A DNA stretch of 64,000 nt from Zeus faber (Eukaryota; Chordata; Actinopteri; Zeiformes; Zeidae). The translations under genes and the position numbers were made by a program. Location of the stretch: positions 10,869,661 through 10,933,660 of the forward strand of contig OY482859.1 of NCBI GenBank assembly GCA_960531495.1. The letters are read 5' to 3'. The stretch's first letter is position 1. Each line of letters opens with the position of its first letter. The notes under the pieces are model-generated. The model had not been told where the DNA came from and made no database searches. It saw only the letters and a program-made list of their open reading frames with translations. This document shows, one piece after another, positions 1-12,200 of this stretch.

Positions 1-2001
1 CGTCTTTACCCTCTGGCTGCACGTCGGCGTGTGCAGAGGCTCTCCATCGGATGCTCCCAAGTCTCTGTGCAGCTGTCGAACCAAGGACGTCACCCAGGGG
101 TTCGGGCGGGGCTCCCGGCCGAGGCACCGCAGCAGGCGGAGCGCTCCGGTCCGAGGCAGGGCCGCGTTGACCAGGTGGAGGAAGGACAGCAGGTTGTGTT
201 GGAATGCCGCTGGAAGCAGGCACACCAGCGGCTTGCTGCGGGGAGGACAGGGTCCGCGACTCGTAATGCAGAAAAGACAATTTTAAAAAGTTCAACAAAG
301 CGCTATATTCCAACGTTATTGCCATCAGAATGGTCTTATATTGTAACGAATCCCTCTTAAGACACATCTAAGACAGATTTTTGCTCCACTCTCATCAAAT
401 AAAGTATCTTTAAATATCTTTTAAATAAGTACATTTGGTATAGGACAGGAGGAAGGGCGGCGAAAAAGCTGAGAACGCAAGGAGCGGAGGTGGAGGAGGC
501 GAATGAGTTCAAGTGCTTGAGGGTGGACCATCCAAAGCAGCGGAGGGAGTGCGGGAGAGAGGTGAAGGAGGGAGTTACAGGCAGGGTGGGGCGGGTGGAG
601 GAGAGTGTCCGGAGCGACCTGCGACAGCAGGCTTCCAGCCAGAGTGAAGGGGGAAGGTCTACAGGACGGTGGTGAGACCAGCCGTGTTGTAGGGTTCAGA
701 GGCGGTGGCACTGACAAAGAAACGGGGGCGGGTGGCTGAACCCGGAGGCGGCAGAGTTGAGGATGTTGAGACTTTCTTCGGGGGGCGACACGGACGGACG
801 GGATTGAGGACGAGTACATTAGAGGGACGGCTCAGGTCGGACCGTTTGGCGGACAAGCGAGAGAGGCCAGATCGAGAGGGTTTGGACAGGCGCGTAGGGA
901 GAGACGAGAGTGACACGGGGAGAAGGAGGCCGAGGATGGAGCTGCCAGGCGAGAGGAAAAGAGGAAGGTCCGAACGGGAAGGTTTATGGATGCGGTGGTG
1001 AGGGAGGAAGACGCGCGGAGCAGAAGGTGTTGGAGGCGGACGATCCGCTTGCGGCGACCCCCAACGGGAGCGGGCCAAAGAAGGAGGTGGTATAGGACAG
1101 AGGTAAGTATGGGAGGCTGTGAACTAGAAGCTTCTATGAACTGTTGTAAGTTTAGGTCAAGATTTTTCCACAGGCCTCCGGACAGCTGTGCCAGGGATAT
1201 TTCTCCGCAGTATCCGCCCGGTGGCAAGTTTAGGGTTTATAAAATAATTGACTGGTGCGGGAGAACGTGACTCGCTTTGACAAAAACAAATACACGGAGA
1301 TCGGACCAACCTTTTGTCGAGATTTACTTAAAATTGAAAGTCAAGACCGTGCGGTGACTTTAAGGCCCCACTATCTGAAGCTGTAGACACCCTGACAGCC
1401 GTCGCGTTTAAATGACCCCAAGCCGACGTACCGGTGCCACTGTATTCATATGACGTCACCCTTGTTCGCCAACCCAGACGCTGGAGTTTGCGTCAGACTC
1501 GGCGGTGACGGGGAAAGTTAAAAGCAAACGTCACGCTGAAGCGGGCGGCCGACTGCTTTCGTGGTGCGTTCAAGTTCCTCGGAATTTTCCCCATACACGC
1601 TATATCGCGTTTTTAAACTGCATTTGTGATCGTGTGTGAAAACAGGAACTAGGTGGATTTCACAGAATATTCCCCCCCACACAGAGCACTCGGGACCGGG
1701 TATATTCGAAAAACGATTTCTAGTTTGTAGTTAAAGCTGGTCTGGATGAGCGCAGACAGGCTAAATCGACTTACGCTTTCAGTTGTCCGGCATAGTTTTG
1801 GGGTATTTCCTCCTGACAGAGCACTTCCATGAACGAACCCAGAGAGAGTGCTGCGTTGCAGCCTTGCTGTCCTCTCAGCACCCCGGCGGCTCGGCTGGCT
1901 CCGGAGGATCCCGACATGAGAGCCGCCAGCAGCAGCCTGCTGGGCCCGTCGCAGCGGCCCCACACCCCGCTGAGCTCCGTGTTGACAACGGGCGGAGCCA
2001 T
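1..2001 (-). CDS. fance: Fanconi anaemia group E protein, N-terminal part (gene runs off the left edge)
   Basis: FANCE is a subunit of the nuclear Fanconi anaemia core complex and links it to FANCD2 for interstrand-crosslink repair. Two coding exons are visible: 1775-2001 (ATG at 2001; ends in a split Ala codon before GTAAGT) and 1-235 (acceptor CCCCGCAG; phase matches). The first exon encodes a leucine/alanine-rich start (PSRLLLAALMSG, then VLRGQ and FMEVLCQEE). This follows mammalian FANCE closely (ARLLLQAL, GVLRAL, LLEALCREE). The second exon continues with KPLVCLLP, NLLSFLHLV and LHRDLG, the counterpart of the helical repeats after residue 75 in human FANCE. The remaining exons and the FANCD2-binding C-terminus lie left of the window. 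The 1.5 kb intron holds a LINE relic. Identification rests on recalled family similarity plus position next to ppard and def6, as in mammals. Confidence 0.85.
430..1100 (+). mobile_element. Non-LTR retrotransposon relic (RTE-like reverse transcriptase C-terminus) in fance intron 1
   Basis: The plus strand carries a frame-broken copy of the end of a LINE polyprotein. Readable blocks in different frames are EFKCLR then ECGREVK (about 500-570), VALTKK (about 705-722), DEYIRGTAQVGPFGG (about 808-852), ELPGERKRGR (about 935-970) and FMDAVVREED (about 982-1012), finishing in a basic stretch. This order is typical of the C-terminal part of RTE-type elements in fish genomes. At least three frameshifts and internal stops mean it is dead. 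It is antisense to fance. The precise clade is my inference. Confidence 0.7.
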
Positions 2002-2344
2002 TTCCCCCAACCGCGTCAGAAAGCGCCCGACTCCTGCGCTGCGTGTGCGGGCGGATCTGCCGCCAGACGGAGGCCTCGTCTTCTTCGTTTGTGAGGCGTT
2101 TTCACGACTCCCCTAGTGGCGACGCAAGGGTTCCTAAGGCACGGCCCGCGTATACACGTTGTTTCACAATGTATTCCTTCAATTGTCCCAATGAGTTGTC
2201 CCACGTCCAGTTAAAAAAGGTGACGCACAGGGCCGTATATTAGAGGCAGATCAAGTATACAGGTGTACTTTTTGGGAGGGGGCCCCTCAGCCAGAAGCCA
2301 CACCAATGAAAACAGAAGAGCATTTTCAGCTAGACAAAATGTGA
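2002..2344. promoter_or_regulatory. fance upstream region and fance-mkrn4 intergenic gap
   Basis: This short gap separates the fance start codon (2001) from the presumed poly(A) site of the makorin gene (about 2345). The part next to fance (2002-2160) is GC-rich and probably holds the fance 5' UTR and promoter. No TATA box is obvious. No coding signal was found on either strand. Confidence 0.4.
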
Positions 2345-2864
2345 CAATGTTTATTCTTTTCATACAAATCGAGTCATAAAATTATTAAAAGCTAACAATT
2401 CATAACAACTAGGAACAGAATCACACATTTCAAAATAAGTCACAAATCAGGGAGAAAACAAAGCGTAGAAATCAGCAGGACAAGGTATAATAGTTCCTAT
2501 CAAGACTTAAAATGCCATCCAAAGACAGTGAACCTTAAAATATTAAGTGGTGCAAAATGGCAAAACATACTTGCCATACAAAGGATAAGGTAACTAGGTG
2601 AAGCGAGCAGTGTCGCCACTAACATCGAACAGCAGCAAACCACAACGGCCAACAGTACAGACCCCCCCCCTTCAGCTTGTCAAAGCAAAGGCTGAAATAG
2701 CCGTCAGAGGCTGAACAACAACTAGCAAGCTGATGTCCGCTGTGCTCCTTTGGAATACTGACGGCAAAGTCTGTAGGTGTGGCCCCACCCCCAATACCAG
2801 TGGGAAGATACGTTTCGTTCCTGGCCCTAACAGTTCCATGAGGTACAGAAAGTAGAGATTGTGC
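2345..2864 (-). other. Makorin gene 3' UTR (inferred)
   Basis: The interval lies directly downstream of the makorin stop codon (2865-2867). On the minus strand an AATAAA hexamer lies at 2349-2354 (plus-strand TTTATT), about 515 nt after the stop. A single 3' UTR exon is therefore likely. No other coding signal is present. Confidence 0.5.
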
Positions 2865-5831
2865 TCAGAAGTTATAATCCTGCAAGCTGGAAAGGAGTTC
2901 ATAGTCATCAATATCAAAGTCATCATCCATATCCATGTCAGCAATAAAGGCAAATGACAGAAGATATAGTTCCAGCAGCTCCATGGCATCGATACCGTCC
3001 AAGTTCTCAGTTTGATGCTGGAGGGGTTAAAAATAAAGATCAGTAAAGCAGCCATAGAACGGCATCATTCTATGCATGCGAGAAACTCTTAAGCGTATTT
3101 ACAGAACGGGGTGACTGGCGACGTTGAGTTTCATCGTGCCAATAAAGGCACTCTGACTTGAAGGGGCAGCATCCGTGTTGTGCAAAGTAACTGCATTTTC
3201 TTTTACTGGAAACATGTAAGAGGGGAAAAATAAAATACCATGAAATGCAGCCTTATATGCATACACACATCAGGCAAAGCAACATTCATTTAGGACCATA
3301 CAGTGTCAAATTGAGTGTCCGCCCATTTTTCTAATTTAGACGCTTTAACAGTGTCTCGTTACTATAGTGGTCAGTGGGACCAGTAGATAATTTTCAGGCA
3401 AGTTTCCCCCCCCAAATTTGAGGAAAAACAAAACACGAGCCATCAGGAGAATGCTCAGGGGTAGGGCCAATTGCATGTCACCCTTTGAGACCACACTGAT
3501 TAAGAGTTATAGAAATAATCTTGAATTGTGAGTGTGCCAAAACTAAATCTTGCCATAAATTATCTTGAGGCAGTCGTGTTATACGCTGTGGCATCTACCT
3601 CACTGTAGCACAGTTTACAAAGCAATAGACCAACCTGCATTTGTCTTTAAAACTAGTGATGAGTGCGTCTTTATCAGGTCCTTCGACCCAATAATTATGA
3701 GGGACGTAAAAGACAGACTTCACTCTGCATTGAGGGCAAGCCCTATGGAGGGTGGACAAAAGAATTATAGCGTTCAGGTACGTATCAAATTTAAGCTCCA
3801 ATATGAAAAACTACAAAACTTACTTTATTACTTCCTCTTGCAGGTCTTTTGTTTTTCGCCAAGTGACAATGCACTTTAAACAGAATGCGTGATTGCAGCA
3901 AGGCAAAATGCCGAAGCGTCGCTCAACTGCTCGTGTCTTTTCGTAAACCTTGTCCATGCAGATCCCACAGGTCACGTCTTTACTCTGGAGGAAAGCTGCC
4001 GTTTCCTCCTGAGCACCTGAGGTGGCAGCAGCCGTGGCACCGTTACATGGAGACTCTCCTGTACGTTCCTTACCACAGACAGCAATTAAGTCAAGTCCAC
4101 CTTGATTCCATGTAGTTAAGAGTCACCACCACGCAGGGCAGAACACATACCTGCTCATCCACAACACCCATTCCAGGCGCTTGAACAATTTCTGAACTCC
4201 GGGTCGATTCCTGGCAAGCCTCCAGAGCAGATTCGGTGTCTACGCAACAAAAAAATAACCGGATATTTGATCCGGCAGCAGAAGAGGCGAGACGAGAACT
4301 TTAATATGCTGTGTATCCGCAGTACCACGTTGGAGGAGACGTTCATATGACTGCCGTGCCGACATGTTGTGCCGCAGGTTGGACACAGTGTGCGATTCCC
4401 TGTAGCGTCGACTGGATGTCACTCCGGCTTCGTGGAGAACCGGTTCAGACCCTCTTCTGTTGGCTTGTCTGTTGTCGACATGGGAGGAATGGACATGAGG
4501 CACGGAACCTCTCCTCCCCCTGACACCATCAGGCTGAGTTATGTGACGAAATCTGGAGAGCGACAGAAAACCCATGATAAAACTCAGCAAAATTAGTTTA
4601 TTGGCATATCAGCTACTCAAGAGTCAATAGGCATTTTCGCACCCTAAGGGGACCCAGGAAGTTTGGAGAACTAGACACTGTCAAGGGCTTTTCTGGTTGT
4701 ATGCCCACCGGCCATAGGAGCGCTGAAGTGACATCAGCTAGTGGGGTTTCAGCATGAGGTCAGTGTTGGAATTTCCTCTGTAAATTTCACTTTATCAGTC
4801 CACCAAAATCAGTTTCTGAACAAATGAGGTGAGAAGAAATCAATTTGCTGGATAATCACTCATTATCTACAAGGCCTCATTAAGGGAAAAAAAAAAAAGT
4901 TTGTTATGACTTCTGAAAGGCAGGGGCTCAAATCGGGACACGACACAGATCGTGTAATGCAATTGACGTTGGAAAATAAGTACATCTACAATAAAATTAC
5001 TATTTTATTGGTTAAATTTTTATTTTTACTGCTGACAGTTAAAAAAAAAAAATGGGCTTATCCGCACCCAGAGCGATGCGGACTGTCCTCACTGTGCCGG
5101 GGGCAAGGGACCTTGGACTTGTCTGACCAATTGCCGTGCACTGAAGGTTCCTCTTGTGCTGTTAGTCCCTGCCCTGAAGTGGCAGCTTAAAAATAAAAAT
5201 CCCTTTAAGAGAAAAAGAAAAGGCGTTCTAAGAACTACGAGCATTCCTACCTCCTGCAGTGCACACACAAAAGGGGACGGTTCCTCCAAAAGTTCTTAGA
5301 AATCTGAAGACGTTCCTGAGGTGCGAAAACACCTAATGAGAGATGACAGGCCGAGCCCTCACCTGCAGCGTTCGCCGTACCAGCAGCAGCCTTTCTGATA
5401 GTACCTGCATATTTGTTCTGCCGGCCATTCATGGACATAATGACATCTGGTACCATATCTACACGAGCCATTGATGAAGTGTCTGCAAAGCACAGCAATG
5501 ATATGTGAAACATGGCTCATGCTTATCAAACTGTTTAAAGTGGTAACTTATAGACATTCCCATATATTTGAGATTGCATTAATTCGGCTGGCACTTTATA
5601 AGAAATAACCATCCCACGCATTCGCGTTATGAACGTGATCCTCTATATGCAGTTTCAAATGCTGGCGGCAGGGTCCACCTTGCGCAGCTAGAATGTAAAG
5701 GTCGGGCACTTTTAATAAGCGGTGAAGTGAATAAAGCGGCGTAGCTAGCTGTGGTCAGTATCTGTAGACTGCAGCTATGGACGCTCACAAAAAGTAAAAA
5801 CAACAGCACCCTCCGATGAAAAAAAAAAAAA

Positions 5832-5868
<37 letters not shown>

Positions 5869-6438
5869 CATTTTCAGGGGAGGTGGTGCAGTTTGAAACT
5901 ATATTCTGTGATTGACCCCTCCAGACAGGATCACCGCTTTAGAAATACACCACACGGCCAAGCAGCAGGAATCAAAAGTAAGGAAAGTGAACTTGGCAAA
6001 AAAAAAAACCCCAAACGAAAACGTCGCATTAGTAGTGTATCGCTTAACATCTTGCAAACAGTTATGCTCTTCTCCGCCCGTCATACAACTAACTGCACGT
6101 CATGGTTTTGTCTTCGACAACCACATGTCTTGTCACGCTCCTGGACAACACTGACGCTACCGGCTTAGCGACGTTAAATGCTAGTAACTCTCCAATCCCT
6201 CCCGGTGTAAAAGAAAGGAAAATAAAACAATAAAATTAAAATCGGACTTGTTAATGAAACACGTTGGCGAACGTTGCCCCACCCCACATTATGCACTCGG
6301 TGGGGGCACACCTCGGGACTCTAAACACCCAAATCCACCGCCAGCCAACCACCTCAATGCCGACGGTGACCGCGCCAAAACCGAAGCTCACCGACAGACC
6401 ATGCCCACGGAGGGCCGCTGCTCGTCCGCCTGCTCCAT
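2865..6438 (-). CDS. mkrn4: Makorin-family RING E3 ubiquitin ligase, probably makorin-4
   Basis: Makorins are RNA-binding E3 ubiquitin ligases with C3H fingers around a C3HC4 RING. Nine exons join in phase to 394 codons: 6392-6438, 5363-5482, 5093-5185, 4326-4552, 4151-4239, 3824-4068, 3635-3742, 3103-3205, 2865-3017. Finger 1 is C15-x7-C23-x5-C29-x3-H33. Finger 2 (C41, C49, C55, H58) has an irregular last spacing. The RING spans C226 (CGICMDKVYEKT) through CCNHAFCLKC to CPQC at 276-279. The family signature YWVEGPDK follows, then a last finger C314-x8-C323-x5-C329-x3-H333 and an acidic tail (DMDMDDDFDIDDYELL). Residues 60-192 are low in similarity, and I see no makorin-type Cys-His motif there. 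The exon 4 donor is the least certain splice site. The family call is firm. The paralogue (mkrn4 versus mkrn1/2-like) is inferred from divergence and from synteny I recall for fish. Confidence 0.85.
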
Positions 6439-7270
6439 GCTGCCGTCCTGCTCGCCCCCCGAGGAAGCTCGCCGAGTCACATTAATAGCGAACAGCCCCG
6501 GCGCCGCCAATTAACGTCCGCAGCGAAGCCAATTAGCAGCGTCACAATCAGACACCGTTCAACGGCCAGGTCGACGCGGCGTTCCGTCGGAGCTCGGAAC
6601 CTTGAGTCGGTACTTCCCTCTTCTTCGTTCTTTTGGCTCTGCTTAGGAAAAACAAAACAACAACAACAACAACAACAACAACAAAAAAAATCTGTTCGTT
6701 TGGCGTTCGCAATTAAATAAGGCTGTTGTTTTGCACTTTTCCAAGAGGGAGGACGGAGTTTTACGAGTTACGACTTCGAAGGAACGCAGCATTAGATGTA
6801 GGGTTCCGGGCTGGAGTTCGGAATTGAAGTAAAAAAATTATAATTGTAAACATAGTTACACATCTTTTTTATTTTAAATATACATTTTCATTTATATGTT
6901 AATGTATCTTGGATATTCATGTAAAATGATGCAATTTGTTTGCGTTATTTAGTCCCAGAGCTTTTGTGTCACAAAGCAATGTTCAGCTTTTACGCCTTTG
7001 TAATATCTGCCAGTGGAGGTCACCACAGAGACCATCGTTTATAACCTGCCGGCCCCCAGAGAACACTCTCTTTTTCTCTCTCCTCCCCCTTCCTCTCGCT
7101 TTCCCCCTTTCTTCCTTTCTCTCTTTTCGGGAACGGGCCCCTGGTGCACGCTCTTAAAACGTTGTAGCAGCACTTCATAAATACTCAAGCTTCTAATGAC
7201 TGTTTTTGTCTCCTCCTCAGCCCGTCCAGTCCACATTAAAGTAAACATTTAATATACTGTACATCTTTAA
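6439..7270. other. Makorin promoter side and gap to the ppard 3' end
   Basis: The stretch 6439-6620, just upstream of the makorin ATG, is GC-rich and probably contains its 5' UTR and promoter. It is followed by a (CAA)n tract (about 6656-6682) and AT-rich DNA. A pyrimidine-rich patch lies at about 7070-7130. I see no gene here. The ppard poly(A) site probably lies close to 7270. Confidence 0.4.
6656..6682. repeat. (CAA)n microsatellite
   Basis: About nine perfect CAA units lie upstream of the makorin gene, flanked by a poly(A) run. Confidence 0.85.
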
Positions 7271-9265
7271 AGTGTTTTATTTATTTTCTTGTATTTTCTC
7301 TTGCTAAAAAGAATTATAAAATTTACCTCGATATCCGAATCTAAATATATTTTGATATAATGAAAAAATATAAATCTTAAACGTAATACATATGTATATT
7401 TTAATTATGGCAATCAATAACTGAACATTGCGTCAGAAGTGTCGCTGGTCCAGGATTTACCGTCCTTTTTGTTTTATTCACACAATTTTCTTGGCACATT
7501 GCACATCCACTAACAATATAAAATTTGCAATGTGTACTCATGGTAATTAAGGCGAAATGTCAGAGATTAGATCAAACGTAAGTACAATGTGAGAGAGTGA
7601 AGAAACACAACATGTAGAGGTAGTTAGGGTTTAAGAGAGAATAGAACATAAGATATTTTTTTTCATTTGACCTTTCAAAGAGGACTTGGTTTGTGGAGAT
7701 AGACATGCCAATTCTCTTTAGTGATATAATCAAAATATAGTTTTACAAAACTAAAATATTGTTTGGCTGCAGAAGGATTCTTTTAACAACAGCCTAATAG
7801 TGCACTGATAATGATGAGTCACTCTTTGTTAAAACATACTTTTCTTTCAGTAAAATGGTGCTTTGGGATCGCAGCCATATGCAGACTCTGCATGAAGCTC
7901 CAGAATATATATAGACACATAGATTTCATTTCCATCAGCTTTCTTAGAATTACATAACACTGCACTGCTTTAAGTCCACCACCCGGCAATGCATGTAATT
8001 AAAATTAAAATTTTCAGATAAAAATTGGAAGTTATACTTGTTACATTTGGTGCAAATCTACACTTAATACAGACATGCAATACAAAACCTAAACTCAATA
8101 CAGTATAAATCTAAATTGATTATTCAAAGCCCATTCAAAATTTTCAATGTTCATGGAGATTTGGGGAACTAATAATCAAGGGGGAAAACAAAAAAAAAAA
8201 AGACTCCCAATGATACCTTCAGGATTATATGTTTTGCTGACAAAACTTCCCCCAATTAGTGACACATCTGGCCAGACCTTTTGAAACAGTATCTGTGCAG
8301 CATAGTTGTTTAGCTCGAGCGCTGATCTTCGTGGATGTTTTTATGACCTCTTTGAACCAAGTCCAGAAGCTATTCTCCCAAATATTTACACAGTAAAAAT
8401 GGTATTGCACAGAATCAGCCACAGTGCGAGAGCTTTACACTGCTGGAGCCTGCCCATTAATTTCTTAACCCACCAACAAAATTACAACATTAGTTAGCGA
8501 TTCTAAAGAGGTGTGTGATGTAAACAGCAATCCATCGTGCGAGTGAACACAATTCTGCAATAGAGACCCTGGTATCACTTTCTAATACAGTACAAACTGT
8601 CAACACTTCTTAGGGCTAGAAACCAAACTGTTTCCAATTTGCTGGACTGTTCGGAAATGACCTGATGCTAATGTACTGAATGCTTGTCTTAACAGTTTAT
8701 AAAATGACGACAGAAGTCGTAACTACAGCCAATGTATTTCGTAAGTAAACAAGGTTTACTGAATGAATGAAGTAAGTAGTAAGTAGCAGCTGTAAGTAGT
8801 CCCATTACTGCTGACAATTTATAAAGTCTGAACCAAAATGAGGTCAAATCAGGTTGATAAAATCTTCTTCCCTTATACAGATTAATTGTGGAAAATTCCA
8901 AATTCTGATCTGGGGTCAGTTTAGAGGTCACCAATGGGATCCATGCCTGAGCAGCAAGACAAACTCAACAACAGCACCTCCATCCATCAAACAGTCCAGG
9001 AACCATTTTGTGTAACAGAGACTTGCAAAACATGATTCCACACAGTAATGGCTTACATTATTGTGCTGGAAATTATGATGGTATCAAAAAATTGATGTTA
9101 GCCCTACCATGTAACTACAGTATTAAAACGTTTTGCCTCAGCCACACACATAACATAATCCATATCTGTGTCTGGAGCAGTGCTTGTACAGAAAGCAGCT
9201 TATGAATATAAACATAATTTCAGTCTGTAACCGTATTGCTCAAGAACAACCTGTGCTTTCAAACG
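7270..9265 (-). other. ppard 3' UTR (inferred)
   Basis: This AT-rich stretch has no convincing ORF and lies directly after the ppard stop codon. The minus strand has overlapping AATAAA-type hexamers near 7275-7285 (plus-strand TTTATTTATTTT). A 3' UTR of about 2 kb would fit the long UTR known for mammalian PPARD. The true end cannot be fixed from sequence alone. Confidence 0.4.
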
Positions 9266-12200
9266 CTAATACATGTCTTTGTAGATCTCCTGCAGTAAAG
9301 GGTGGAGTGAGGTCTCAGACTCCGTCTTCTTGATCTTCTGCACCAGCTGGACGTTCTCCGTGACCAGCTGCCGAAGGTCAGCCATCTTCTGCAGCAGTTT
9401 AGGGAAAAGATAGAGCGAGTCCGAGTGGTTGGTGTGGAGGTGCTGATTGAGGGCCTGGAGGATGCTGTCCTGACTCTCCTCCACCTGCTTCACGTTCATC
9501 AGCCCTGGACGATCTGCGGGAGGACAGCAGAGAACAGGGGGGACCCCAACGGCGTTAGCTGTGACTGAAACTGAAGACCAGAAGAAGCTTTTTGTATTCG
9601 TCACAAACTGTCTTTCCTCACCTCCGCAGAGAATAATGGCAGCAACAAACAGGGCCAGATCACTGTCATCCAGCTCCAGGGCGTTGAACTTGATGGCAAA
9701 CTCAAACTTGGGCTCCATGATCTCATTGAAAGGGTTTCTTAAGCTACGGAGAAACTCCCGAGTCACAAAGCCTTTGCCATTGGCCACTAACAGTCCGTCT
9801 TTGTTCATGAGAGAAGGAAGCATGGCAAAAATAGCCTCATGCACACCATATTTCAGCAAAGTAACCTGCATAAAGCAAATGTACATTTAATTAAAGAAGA
9901 GAAAATATTCCAAATAATAATAATTTAAAAAAAAAAGGACAAAATTCTGCAATCCCCCCCCCCCCAGATAGTCTCATCGAGATCAAGATCTTTTTTTCAA
10001 AGCAGACCTAAGAGCAAATTACATAGAAAAACCCCCCAATACAATTCAATCACATTTAGGTAACTGTAACCAAACCACAGTTCACACAACAACATTACCA
10101 ATTTGCATTAAGTGTCGCCAAAAATATCAGCTAGACTCTTTGCTCTCTTTAAAACAGCACTATATAGTATATAAAAAAAATTAAAAAAGATACCGCCATA
10201 CCTGGTCGTTTAGGAAGAGGTCCACGAAGCCTGGAATGCTCTTGGCAAACTCTGTGAGCTCCCTCACAGTCTCCACCGTAGTGCACTGACAGCGGTAGAA
10301 AACATGGACGCCGATCTCCTTGGTCAGCGGTGCCCCTTGTACCAATTGGCTCCACACCAAACCGCTTTCTGCCTTCCAAAGGGTATCCATGTCATAGATC
10401 ACGAACGGCTGAAAAGGAGGAGAACGATTAGTGTTCGTTAATGGAAGCTGATGATTTTCCCCGAATTTCCCCAGTGTTATCTTATTGTTCCTGACGCACT
10501 TGCACGTCCAAATTATATATATAAGTAATTCTAATCCCAAAATTACAACCATGTCTGATTTAAATGGAAATGACAAGTTAACAGCCCCCTGACCAGCACT
10601 GGGTATAAATATTTCTGTACCGGTACCAATGCAGATACCTTGAATTTAATACTCGTTCTGAAACAATACCCTTTCATGAAATATATATTTTTTTTTTTAC
10701 CCTGGAAATACTGATTTAAAGGGTCAAATATTGCTTTTATATACTAATGTCTGCATTTAGCTTTGAAGACAAATGAAATCCTTTAAACAGAGAATTTAAC
10801 AAATAATCCAACCTTTTAACAAAGAGAATTACAAAAAACATTTACTTTACCTGTATAAATGCCTCGTTTTAATTTTTTTGCCTCACTCATACTTAAGAGA
10901 TGAAGAACTCAGATATTGAAATTTAGTAAGGAACACACTCAATTGTTTTTATTGGTGAAATTGAGTTTGATTCCAAAGAGATTAAAATCTCTTTGGATTA
11001 GACTGAGTGAATGTGCTGGATTTACTCATTTTCTTGTGTTTGTTTTCAACTTTGTACAACATTGGCACGACTATATTTGCCCAGTTTCAAAAGTAAATAG
11101 ATACATTTGCATTGCGTGTTTTGCTTTGCCCATTACTGGGTTGAAGTTTACTCAAGGCTAAGATAATTTATCCTCATTACTGATTGTGCTTTTCCCACTA
11201 GTTTGTTAACATATTAAAATCTTAAGTTTGGCTTCCGCAAACTTTTTCCAACCACTCACGTTTTTGTTTTTTTTAGACTTTGTTCCAAAGTGGAAGGATT
11301 GAAAATAACAGGGATGGAAATCTTGCTGTCATTCTGAGCAAGGGACGTACCGAAGTGCTGTTGGTCTTCCCAGTCAGGATGCTGCGGGCCCTTTTCTTGG
11401 TCATGCTGAGGTTTTTCAAGTAGGCAGTGTTGACTTGTTTGGCCAAAGTCTTCAGGTCTGAACCGCCATGATGGCAAGGATTCAGTTCCTCTGCCTGAAG
11501 GCCGGCCACAAGCTTCTTCTTCTCTGCCTCAGGCATACGTCCATATCTGATTGCTGGGAAAACATATACTCGTCGTTAAAAGTCATCCGTTAAAATGACT
11601 TTATCTTTCGTGACACACTCATGCATGAGGGGATACAATAAGCACGCATCTGGAATGAACCAATTTAACACTCGAGCTGTTTAAGCATTTTAATGATTCC
11701 TCCTACCATCGTGAGACATCCCCAAAGACAGGCACTTCTGGAAGCGACAATATTGGCATTTATTGCGATTTTTCTTCTGAATCTTGCAGGTGCGCTCACA
11801 GCGCTCGTATTCCAGTTTCATTCGGATGGTCCGCCGGAAAAAGCCCTGGGTCAGAAACAGCAACAGGTTCAGCGCAGCTCAAACGGCACAAAGCAGCTAT
11901 TGTAAAGCCTTCTTATAGGAAAGTCAGCAAACGTATTGTAATCCAATAATACCCTTTACCTTGCAGCCCTCGCAGGCATGTACACCATAGTGGAAGCCAG
12001 ATGCCTTGTCCCCACAGATCTTACACTCCACATTTATTCCAGCGCCTGCGGCGTCTTCTCGGCCGAGGCGCAGTTGTTCCGACAGTGACGGAGATGAGGT
12101 ACTGGACAGATCTGCAGAAATACATTTGGAGCTTTCAGGATCAGAACCCCATTATTGGTGCAGGGACTAGGACCGTTACAATTATTACATAATTGCCAAA

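Noticed and set aside
4240-4325. Extending makorin exon 4 to a donor near 4262
   Set aside because: It would leave an intron of only about 22 nt. The donor at 4325 gives the same phase and a plausible 86-nt intron.
5161-5173. Alternative acceptor for makorin exon 3 at 5173
   Set aside because: It is in the same frame but removes the only histidine available to finger 2 and has a weaker pyrimidine tract than the acceptor at 5185.
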